From Candidatus Puniceispirillum sp. (GTDB lineage: Bacteria > Pseudomonadota > Alphaproteobacteria > Puniceispirillales > Puniceispirillaceae), in contig JADHLR010000107.1 in NCBI GenBank assembly GCA_016780525.1, forward strand, positions 1 through 5,625: 5,625 nucleotides of DNA, given 5' to 3'. Made by a program: the position numbers and the translations under genes. Numbering within the stretch: position 1 is the stretch's first letter; the number at the start of each line of letters is the position of its first letter. The notes beneath the pieces were generated by a model. The model made no database searches and was not told where the DNA came from. It saw only the letters and a list, made by a program, of their open reading frames with translations. Positions 1 to 5,625 of the stretch are shown here, piece after piece.

Positions 1-389
1 AATGTGATGATGTTCTTAATTTTTTGCCGGCGCGGCTCACCGGCGGGCTGATTGCGCTGGCCAGTATTGGCGCTGGCGGCGGTATCGCAGCTGCCGTTAA
101 AACCATGTTTGCCGATGCGCCAAAACATGCCTCACCAAATGCTGGCTGGCCAGAAGCGGCCATGGCTGGTGGCTTGGGAATATGGCTTGCCGGGCCGCGC
201 ACATATGGCAACCGCATGGTGATTGCGGATCGGTTTAACGCTGCCGGCCGCGATGCCCGGATCGGTGATATCGCGGCGGGTTTGCGGGTCGCGCAAAAGG
301 CGCAAATCATTCTGGCGGCGCTATTGCTGATGGCCAGCTGGCCGGCCATGCAGGCCATTGCCGCGCAATTTGGGCAATTATTCGGCTGA
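1..389 (+). CDS. cobD: Adenosylcobinamide(-phosphate) synthase CobD/CbiB, C-terminal part (5' end outside window)
   Basis: Membrane enzyme of late cobalamin synthesis. In the aerobic pathway it joins adenosylcobyric acid to (R)-1-amino-2-propanol or its phosphate, giving adenosylcobinamide (phosphate). The reading frame is open to the left edge: codons from base 3 read CDDVLNFLPARLTG, and DDVLN-(Y/F)-(L/I)-PARLT is a CobD/CbiB hallmark. The TTG at 24 is therefore internal, not a start. About 128 residues are visible. They include the family motif SPNAGWPEA (visible residues 44-52) followed by a glycine-rich stretch and GP-x-x-YG. Hydrophobic segments lie at about residues 14-31 and near the C-terminus at about 101-121, fitting a polytopic membrane protein. 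CbiB proteins are usually a little over 300 residues, so I infer that more than half is missing. The gene ends in TGA at 387-389, four bases before the stop of convergent cobQ. The family call is firm. Whether the true substrate is aminopropanol or its phosphate cannot be read from the sequence. Confidence 0.95.
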   Translation, partial: CDDVLNFLPARLTGGLIALASIGAGGGIAAAVKTMFADAPKHASPNAGWPEAAMAGGLGIWLAGPRTYGNRMVIADRFNAAGRDARIGDIAAGLRVAQKAQIILAALLLMASWPAMQAIAAQFGQLFG

Positions 390-414
390 TCGGCTACAGC
401 CCGGCGATCTGCCG
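383..414. terminator. Imperfect hairpin spanning the cobD and cobQ stop codons, possible bidirectional terminator
   Basis: Bases 383-392 (CGGCTGATCG) can pair with 405-414 (CGATCTGCCG). Nine of ten positions pair, with one T-T mismatch, around a 12-base loop at 393-404. The stop codons of cobD (387-389) and cobQ (394-396) both lie inside it. A stem shared by two convergent genes is where a bidirectional terminator is expected. Neither strand has a clear T-run after the stem, although the cobQ side runs into an AT-rich stretch (372-382). Classic intrinsic termination is therefore not well supported, and the pairing may only protect the 3' ends or be chance. Confidence 0.35.
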
Positions 415-1884
415 TAACTGTTGCATATCCAGACTGGCGGCGATATGCGCGGCTAACCGATCCAGAATCGCCTCCACTTGCGCGTCATAATTCATCTCAC
501 TATCTGCCTGATAGCTGCGCAGAAAATGACGGCGAAATTCATCGCCGGCAAACAGCCCATGTAAATAGCTGCCGCACACAAGGCCATCTGCCGAAACAGC
601 CCCCTCACCAGCGCCATCAACATGTAAAAAAGGGCGCTGGCAATCTGCACCACGGCTGACCCCCATATGAATCTCATAGCCGGATACAGCGATGTCATGC
701 TGTGCCAGCTTTGCCTGCGTCTGGCGCACCGTCTTGTTGTGATCCAGCACCGTATCAATAGCCAACAACCCCAAGCCAGCAATTGTTTCAGGCGCCCCCT
801 CAACACCGTTGGGATCGGCAATCGTCTGACCGAGCATCTGATAGCCCCCGCACAGACCAAGCACCCGGCCACCCCGGCGGTGATGCGCCAGAATATCGAT
901 ATCCCACCCATTCGCGCATAAAAATTTCATATCAGCGATGGTGGATTTTGACCCGGGAAGCAAAATAATATCGGCCGTCGCCGGAATCGCCTCGCCAGCC
1001 TGCACCAACTCAATCGTCACCCCGGCCTCGGCATGCAGCGGGTCAAGATCATCAAAATTGGCAATCCGCCGCAACAGCGGAACGGCAATGGTCAGTGATT
1101 TTTTTGGCTGACCGACGGCTGCATCTATGCCGGATGTCGTGCCTTTGCTGCCAAGATCCAGAATATCCTCGGCCGGCAGGAAACGTGCCGCGTCAAAATA
1201 CGGCAAAATGCCCAATCCAGTCCAGCCGGTATGTGACTCAATCGCTGTCATACCTTCAGAAAATAAATTAGTATCACCTCTGAATTTATTGATTAAAAAT
1301 GCTTTTATTAATTTCTTATCATCATCATCAAGAACAATATGCGTGCCAACAAGACTGGCGATCACACCGCCCCGGTCGATGTCACCGACCATCACAACCG
1401 GCGCATTGACGGCACTGGCAAACCCCATATTCGCAATATCACCAGCCCGCAAATTGACCTCGGCCGGGCTGCCAGCCCCCTCGATAATCAACAGATCAGC
1501 CTGCTGCCCCAACTGCGCATAACTATCCAGAACATGCGGCATCAAACTGGCTTTATGCGTGCCATATTCGCGTGCGCGCATGCTGCCAAAACGCTGTCCC
1601 TGAACAATGATCTGGGCACCTGTATCGGTTTCGGGCTTGAGCAGAACCGGGTTCATATGAACAGATGCCGGGCAACGCGCGGCGCGCGCCTGCAACGCTT
1701 GCGCCCGGCCAATCTCGCCGCCATCGGCGGTAACCGCCGCATTATTCGACATGTTTTGCGGTTTAAATGGGGCAACCTGCAGACCCTGATTGGCAAAATA
1801 GCGGCATAAACCGGCCACCAAAACAGATTTGCCAACATTTGATCCGGCCCCCTGGATCATCAGACAAGGCGGCGCTGTGGGCAT
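394..1884 (-). CDS. cobQ: Cobyric acid synthase CobQ (glutamine-dependent amidotransferase)
   Basis: Cytoplasmic enzyme that amidates the b, d, e and g carboxylates of adenosylcobyrinic acid a,c-diamide, using ATP and glutamine, to form adenosylcobyric acid. The protein is 496 residues, close to the usual family length of about 480-500. The N-terminal ATPase (dethiobiotin-synthetase-like) domain has the P-loop variant GAGSNVGKS (12-20), then KPQNMSNNA (41-49), IIEGAGSP (133-140) and GDIDRGGV (167-174). A central INKFRGD motif lies at 198-204. The C-terminal half is a class I glutamine amidotransferase domain: PGSKST (310-315), the nucleophile Cys345 in LGLCGGYQML, YEIHMG (403-408), and the catalytic His442 in SYLHG. 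The ATG at 1882-1884 overlaps the cobO stop by one base (TAATG on the minus strand), which suggests translational coupling. A weak GGGG Shine-Dalgarno-like run sits about 10 bases upstream. The stop is TAG at 394-396. An AT-rich, rare-codon patch interrupts the gene near residues 185-210. Family assignment is essentially certain. Confidence 0.98.
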   Translation of the reverse strand: MPTAPPCLMIQGAGSNVGKSVLVAGLCRYFANQGLQVAPFKPQNMSNNAAVTADGGEIGRAQALQARAARCPASVHMNPVLLKPETDTGAQIIVQGQRFGSMRAREYGTHKASLMPHVLDSYAQLGQQADLLIIEGAGSPAEVNLRAGDIANMGFASAVNAPVVMVGDIDRGGVIASLVGTHIVLDDDDKKLIKAFLINKFRGDTNLFSEGMTAIESHTGWTGLGILPYFDAARFLPAEDILDLGSKGTTSGIDAAVGQPKKSLTIAVPLLRRIANFDDLDPLHAEAGVTIELVQAGEAIPATADIILLPGSKSTIADMKFLCANGWDIDILAHHRRGGRVLGLCGGYQMLGQTIADPNGVEGAPETIAGLGLLAIDTVLDHNKTVRQTQAKLAQHDIAVSGYEIHMGVSRGADCQRPFLHVDGAGEGAVSADGLVCGSYLHGLFAGDEFRRHFLRSYQADSEMNYDAQVEAILDRLAAHIAASLDMQQLRQIAGL

Positions 1885-2513
1885 TAAAATTCAACCCCGA
1901 TCTGGGCTTTGATACCGGATCTGAACGGATGTTTGACCAGCGACATATCGGTCACCAAATCAGCCATTTCAATCAGCTCATCGGCGGCATTACGGCCGGT
2001 CAGCACAACATGCGTCATCGGTGGCTTCTCATGCGCCAGAAACTGCAGCACATCATGCAGATCAATATAGCCATAGCGCAGGGCAATATTGATTTCATCC
2101 AGCAAAACCATGTGATGCCGTTCGTCACAGATCAGTTCTTTCGCCTTGTCCCAAGCGGCCGAGGCCGCCGCGATATCACGTTCTTTGTCCTGTGTTTCCC
2201 AGGTAAACCCCTCACCCATGGTATGAAAGGCACAAAGATCAGCGAAATGCGCATTGACCAGATTACGCTCACCAGTATCCATACCGCCTTTGATGAATTG
2301 CACCACAGCGCAGGGCAATTGATGGGCGATACAGCGAAAAATCATGCCAAAGGCGGCCGATGATTTGCCTTTGCCTTTGCCTGTATGCACGATGACCAGA
2401 CCTTTTTCATCGGTTTTGCCAGCCATGATTTTGTCGCGGGCTGCCTTTTTCTTGGCCATTTTATCATTATGCCGGGCGACATCAGCAGCCATGTCTTCAT
2501 TTCTATCTGTCAT
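1884..2513 (-). CDS. cobO: Cob(I)yrinic acid a,c-diamide adenosyltransferase CobO (CobA/BtuR family)
   Basis: Transfers the 5'-deoxyadenosyl group of ATP to reduced cob(I)yrinic acid a,c-diamide in the cytoplasm, forming the cobalt-carbon bond; members also salvage cob(I)alamin and cobinamide. The protein is 209 residues, normal for the family. After a charged, helical-looking N-terminus (about 1-36, rich in Lys, Asp and Arg, as in other CobO proteins) comes the P-loop HTGKGKGKSSAAFG (43-56). Further family marks are VQFIKGG (71-77), GEGFTW (100-105), LLDEIN (137-142), LTGRNA (171-176) and the C-terminal VKHPFRSGIKAQ-x-GVEF (193-209). The ATG at 2511-2513 is chosen because a strong GAGGAG Shine-Dalgarno (2520-2525) lies 6 bases upstream and the N-terminus then has the expected length. 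The gene starts 28 bases after the cobN stop and overlaps cobQ by one base, so it sits mid-operon. The stop is TAA. The P-loop lysines and glycines are encoded by three identical GGCAAA units. Confidence 0.97.
   Translation of the reverse strand: MTDRNEDMAADVARHNDKMAKKKAARDKIMAGKTDEKGLVIVHTGKGKGKSSAAFGMIFRCIAHQLPCAVVQFIKGGMDTGERNLVNAHFADLCAFHTMGEGFTWETQDKERDIAAASAAWDKAKELICDERHHMVLLDEINIALRYGYIDLHDVLQFLAHEKPPMTHVVLTGRNAADELIEMADLVTDMSLVKHPFRSGIKAQIGVEF
2364..2381 (-). repeat. Three perfect GGCAAA hexamers encoding the CobO P-loop
   Basis: On the plus strand TTTGCC is repeated three times without change (2364-2369, 2370-2375, 2376-2381). On the coding strand this is (GGCAAA)x3, giving GKGKGK, residues 45-50 of CobO. 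The amino acids are required by the ATP-binding loop, so protein constraint explains the repeat. The identical codon choice adds a possible replication-slippage site, in steps of two residues. Confidence 0.9.
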
Positions 2514-2519
2514 ATCGGT

Positions 2520-2525
2520 CTCCTC
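2520..2525 (-). promoter_or_regulatory. Shine-Dalgarno site of cobO
   Basis: Coding-strand GAGGAG lies 6 bases upstream of the ATG at 2513. It is the best match to the anti-Shine-Dalgarno sequence at any of the start sites visible here, and it decides the cobO start. It also overlaps the last copy of the ATGAG repeat just upstream. Confidence 0.8.
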
Positions 2526-2537
2526 ATCTCATCTCAT
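2523..2537. repeat. Three tandem copies of a pentanucleotide in the cobN-cobO spacer
   Basis: The plus strand reads CTCAT three times in a row (2523-2527, 2528-2532, 2533-2537), followed by a degenerate copy CGCAT (2538-2542). On the transcribed strand this is (ATGAG)x3 between the cobN stop and the cobO Shine-Dalgarno. Each unit carries an ATG, and the tract fills much of the 28-base spacer. Confidence 0.85.
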
Positions 2538-2541
2538 CGCA

Positions 2542-5500
2542 TCACGCGTCCTGCGCCAGACGCTGGCGGTATGTGTCCAAATCAGCTTGCACGCTATTGC
2601 GGCGCGGTGTCCAGAGGCCGCGCTCAATCGCTTCGGCAAATCTGGCCAGCATATCGGCATAGGCGGCGTCATTCGCCTGCTGCAAAAAGCTGCGCACCGT
2701 CTCATCTTCGATATAAGCCTCGTAGAGTGCCGCAAAATGATGCGGCTCGACGATGCGTGTTGTCGCCGCAAAGGCGAACAGATAATCGACGGTTGCGGCC
2801 ATCTCAAAGGCGCCCTTATAGCCATGCCGCATGGCACCGGCGATCCATTTCGGGTTGCTTGCCCGGCCCCTGACGACGCGGCTGATTTCTTCGGCCAGAC
2901 TGCGGATAACCGGCCGTTCCGGCAGGCTGTGGTCATTGTGATAAATCGGCACGTCATGCCCGGACAAATGCGCCACTGCTGCCGACAGACCGCCGGCAAA
3001 CTGATAATAATCGTCACTATCTAAAATATCATGCTCGCGGTTATCCTGATTATGCAGGATCGCATTCGCGCCACGCAATCGGCTTTCCAGATCCTGTCGC
3101 GCATCAACGCCTGCCAGTGATTCGCCATAGGCATAGCTCGACCAGGTCAAAAATGCCTCGGCAAAATCCCCACGATCCGACCAGACACCCTCATCAATCA
3201 GCGTTTGTAGCCCGGCCCCATAGGCCCCCGGCTTGGCCGAGAAAATCCGCATTGTGCTGCGGCGCATTGCGTCTTTTTCGTTGATACCTGTGGCTTGCAG
3301 CGCCGCCGCTTCGGCGCGGGCAGTCGCCGCCAATGGGTTCATCTCATCCGTTTCATCACAGGCGGCCACAGCTTGCACCGCGCGGTCAATCAAGCTCATC
3401 TGCGCCGGAAAGGCATCCCGAAAAAACCCGGAACAGCGCAATGACACATCAACCCGTGGCCGCCCCAGAACTTCAAGCGGTATAATCTCAAAGCCGGTCA
3501 CCCGGCGGCTGGCCGTGTCCCAGCTTGGCCGCACCCCCATAAGCGCCAGTGCCTGGGCAATATCATCCCCGCCGGTGCGCATATTCGACGTGCCCCATGC
3601 CGACAGCACCATCGCCCGCGGCCAGTTGCCATGGTCAAGGACATAACGGTCAAGCAACGCATTTGCCGACGCCCAGCCAAGACGCCAGGCAACCGGTGTC
3701 GGCAAGGCACGGCTATCAATGGAAAAGAAATTACGTCCGGTCGGCAACACTTCGGGCCGCCCCCTTGTCGGCGCACCAGACGGCCCCGGCGCAACAAATG
3801 CCCCGGCAAGCCCGGCGCGCAACGCCAGCATCTCGCGTGCCCCGCATTGCGCCAGCCTGATTTGCATCAGCGGCAATCCATCTGACAGAATTTTTGCCGA
3901 TTCCGGGCCAAGCGATGCAAGCGGCTGCTGATGCCATGCCGCCGCCACCATTTGATGCGCCAGCGCGTCAAGCCGTTCGACCGTATCACCGTTGCTGCGC
4001 CATGCTGATGCCCCCATTTCGGCCAATATAGCAGGACGCGGCCGGTGCCATAGCGTAGCCGGGATCGCGGTCAATGGGTCAAAATCATCATCGGCACCCG
4101 CCACCAGACCGAGATCAGCCGCCAGCGCCCGCAGAAGCGACGCGTTTTCGCCCGCCCCATCACCGCGCGGCGTGCGCAGCATCTGCGTCAATAGTGAAAT
4201 TTGCTGATCAGCCGACGGGGTGACACCAAAAATATGCAACCCGTCTCGTATCTGTAATTCTTTAATATCACACAAAAAATTATCAAGTTTTAGCAATTTT
4301 TCGTCAGCGCCATCTTGCTCATTTATACCGCAATCAGCGGCAATGCCAGCCCGCTCGGCAGCCTCCAGAATATCCACCATCAGCGCCGCTGAACGCGCTT
4401 TATCCATGCCGGCTGCCTCAAAATATTCATCCATCAGCGATTCAATTTCGGCCATAACACCATGCGACCCGGCCTGTGTCAGCGGCGGCGTGAGATGGTC
4501 AATGACAACAGCCGCGCATCGCCGTTTCGCCTGCGCCCCCTCACCGGGATCATTGACAATGAAGGGATAGAGATGTGGTATCGGCCCCAAAACAGCCTCG
4601 GGAAAGCAATTTGCACTCAGCGCCAGTGCCTTGCCCGGCAACCATTCAAGATTGCCATGCTTGCCATAATGCACAATCGCATCGCACCCCCAGCTGTGGC
4701 GCAGCCACATATAAAAGGCAAAATAATTATGCGGCGGCACCAGATCAGGTGCATGGTAGGTTGCTTTTGGATCGATGTTATAGCCGCGCGCCGGTTGCAC
4801 ACCAACCGCGGCATTGCCAAACAATAAAATCGGCAGATGCAGATCGGTGCCATCACACATTGGATCAGCTTCAACCGCGCCCCATCGATCCAAAACCGCC
4901 GTGCCGAGATCGGCTGGCAGATCACAAAACCAGTTTTTATAGGCCTGAACAGACAATTTAACGCTGGTTTTCCGCCCCTGCCAGCCAGCATTTGTCGGGC
5001 CCGCACGCAATGCGTCTATCAGCCCCGCAGCATCGGCTGGCAGATCATAAAAATCATAGCCATCTGCCACCAAAGCCTGCAATGAATTGACCACGCTTTG
5101 CGGCGTGTCGAGGCCAACGCCATTGCCGATCCGACCATCCTTATTGGGATAGTTTGCCAAAATAAAGCCGACATGTTTGTCTTTATTGGGTTTATGACGC
5201 AACCGGCACCACCGCGCCGCCAGTGCCGCGACAAAGCTAACGCGGCTGTGATCCGCCTCATAGCTGGTTGTCATGGCGTGGGTCAGCGGGTGCTTCACTA
5301 ATGCGCCCTTAAAACCGATGGCGCGGCTTAGAATACGCCCGTCAAGTTCGGGCAAAGCCACATTCATCGCCAGATCACGCGCTGTCAAACCGGCGCTTGA
5401 TTGCGCCCAGTCTTGCTGGCGGTTGGCCGCCAGAACAACTTGCAAAACCGGCGCATCAACCGCGCCAAATGGCCCGACCGAGCGATCCCTGGCATGCATT

Positions 5501-5625
5501 TCGGCAATTCCGGAAAATGTCTCCTGGCTGGAAGTTTCCTGGCTGGCATCCGACACCGCAAAACTGGTCAGATTCAGGATGATATCCGCATTGGCCTGTT
5601 GCAGGCTTTCAGCGACAATGGCAGC
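2542..5625 (-). CDS. cobN: Aerobic cobaltochelatase large subunit CobN (5' end outside window)
   Basis: Porphyrin-binding large subunit of the ATP-dependent CobNST chelatase, which inserts cobalt into hydrogenobyrinic acid a,c-diamide in the cytoplasm; it is a relative of the magnesium chelatase H subunit. The frame is open to the right edge. Before the GTG at 5556 it continues as 23 codons, including ADIILNLTSFA, which matches CobN proteins, so that GTG is internal. The window holds 1027 residues; CobN is usually about 1100-1280, so I infer a missing N-terminus of roughly 100-250 residues. Landmarks by position: PVLQVV and ALPELDGR (about 5456-5336), the core YGKHGNLEWLPGK motif (about 4670-4630) followed by NDPGEGAQAKRR (about 4555-4520), LCDIKELQIRDGLHIFG (about 4275-4225), AKPGAYGAGLQ (about 3240-3205), and the C-terminal HNDHSLPERPVIRSL through RHGYKGAFEMAATVDYLFAF (about 2945-2770). 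LWTPRRN near the end is also typical. The stop is TGA at 2542-2544. CobN rather than BchH/ChlH is supported by the motifs and by the neighbours cobO and cobQ. CobS and CobT are not in view. Confidence 0.97.
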   Translation of the reverse strand, partial: AAIVAESLQQANADIILNLTSFAVSDASQETSSQETFSGIAEMHARDRSVGPFGAVDAPVLQVVLAANRQQDWAQSSAGLTARDLAMNVALPELDGRILSRAIGFKGALVKHPLTHAMTTSYEADHSRVSFVAALAARWCRLRHKPNKDKHVGFILANYPNKDGRIGNGVGLDTPQSVVNSLQALVADGYDFYDLPADAAGLIDALRAGPTNAGWQGRKTSVKLSVQAYKNWFCDLPADLGTAVLDRWGAVEADPMCDGTDLHLPILLFGNAAVGVQPARGYNIDPKATYHAPDLVPPHNYFAFYMWLRHSWGCDAIVHYGKHGNLEWLPGKALALSANCFPEAVLGPIPHLYPFIVNDPGEGAQAKRRCAAVVIDHLTPPLTQAGSHGVMAEIESLMDEYFEAAGMDKARSAALMVDILEAAERAGIAADCGINEQDGADEKLLKLDNFLCDIKELQIRDGLHIFGVTPSADQQISLLTQMLRTPRGDGAGENASLLRALAADLGLVAGADDDFDPLTAIPATLWHRPRPAILAEMGASAWRSNGDTVERLDALAHQMVAAAWHQQPLASLGPESAKILSDGLPLMQIRLAQCGAREMLALRAGLAGAFVAPGPSGAPTRGRPEVLPTGRNFFSIDSRALPTPVAWRLGWASANALLDRYVLDHGNWPRAMVLSAWGTSNMRTGGDDIAQALALMGVRPSWDTASRRVTGFEIIPLEVLGRPRVDVSLRCSGFFRDAFPAQMSLIDRAVQAVAACDETDEMNPLAATARAEAAALQATGINEKDAMRRSTMRIFSAKPGAYGAGLQTLIDEGVWSDRGDFAEAFLTWSSYAYGESLAGVDARQDLESRLRGANAILHNQDNREHDILDSDDYYQFAGGLSAAVAHLSGHDVPIYHNDHSLPERPVIRSLAEEISRVVRGRASNPKWIAGAMRHGYKGAFEMAATVDYLFAFAATTRIVEPHHFAALYEAYIEDETVRSFLQQANDAAYADMLARFAEAIERGLWTPRRNSVQADLDTYRQRLAQDA
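5519..5546. repeat. Short in-frame direct repeat in cobN (SQETS/SQETF)
   Basis: Plus-strand 5519-5531 (GTCTCCTGGCTGG) and 5534-5546 (GTTTCCTGGCTGG) match at 12 of 13 bases with a 15-base period. On the coding strand this gives two successive five-residue units, SQETS and SQETF. They lie in what looks like a variable loop of CobN between ADIILNLTSFA and the PVLQVV segment. The reading frame is kept. Confidence 0.75.

Noticed and set aside
24..26. TTG at 24 as a start codon for the left-hand gene
   Set aside because: The frame is open upstream and encodes DDVLNF directly before LPARLT, which is a single continuous CobD motif.
1318..1329. Four GAT codons in a row (DDDD) in cobQ as a microsatellite
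   Set aside because: Only four units, in frame, and in a weakly conserved loop. It is covered by the AT-rich patch finding.
1767..2363. 198-codon open frame on the plus strand across the cobQ-cobO junction
   Set aside because: It lies antisense to two well-matched enzymes, resembles no family I know, and its composition fits a shadow of the opposite-strand codons.
2514..2541. Cobalamin riboswitch or promoter between cobN and cobO
   Set aside because: Twenty-eight bases are too few for a cobalamin riboswitch, and no -35/-10 pair is visible. The spacer looks like an internal operon junction.
2344..3024. 226-codon open frame on the plus strand across cobO and the cobN 3' end
   Set aside because: It is antisense to conserved CobO and CobN motifs and has no recognisable domain. 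Hydrophobic runs near its start are the complement of the CobO N-terminal codons.
1..5625. Mobile element, phage, CRISPR, toxin-antitoxin or defence genes
   Set aside because: All sequence is accounted for by four cobalamin genes. No terminal inverted repeats, integrase-like frames, spaced repeats or tRNA were seen.

Overview
The window is a piece of an aerobic (late cobalt insertion) cobalamin biosynthesis locus from a proteobacterium. An alphaproteobacterium is the best guess. The guess rests on the CobN/CobO/CobQ type of pathway, on the wording of the conserved motifs, and on a cobN-cobO-cobQ block facing cobD, which I recall from rhizobial relatives but have not checked. Base composition is moderate, slightly above half G+C by eye. 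A marine lineage such as SAR116 is possible but not shown by the sequence.

Layout. The left edge (1-389, + strand) holds the C-terminal part of cobD (cbiB family). It converges, with only 4 bases between stop codons, on a tightly packed minus-strand operon: cobN (2542-5625, running off the right edge), cobO (1884-2513) and cobQ (394-1884). cobN and cobO are separated by 28 bases; cobO and cobQ share one base (TAATG). An imperfect hairpin at 383-414 spans both converging stop codons. No gap exceeds 28 bases, so there is no unexplained intergenic space. I see no tRNA, rRNA, insertion sequence, CRISPR array, or recognisable riboswitch. Any cobalamin riboswitch or promoter for the cobN operon would lie right of the window.

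How the genes work together. CobN, with CobS and CobT (not in this window), inserts cobalt into hydrogenobyrinic acid a,c-diamide. After reduction of the cobalt, CobO adds the adenosyl group. CobQ then amidates four side chains to give adenosylcobyric acid, and CobD attaches the aminopropanol arm to give adenosylcobinamide or its phosphate. The minus-strand gene order follows the order of reactions, and the next step is the gene on the facing strand.

I found no undescribed system. The second-look items are small: two AT-rich, rare-codon patches inside cobQ and cobN, a pentanucleotide repeat with overlapping stop/start codons in front of cobO, a short in-frame duplication in cobN, and the hairpin between the converging genes.
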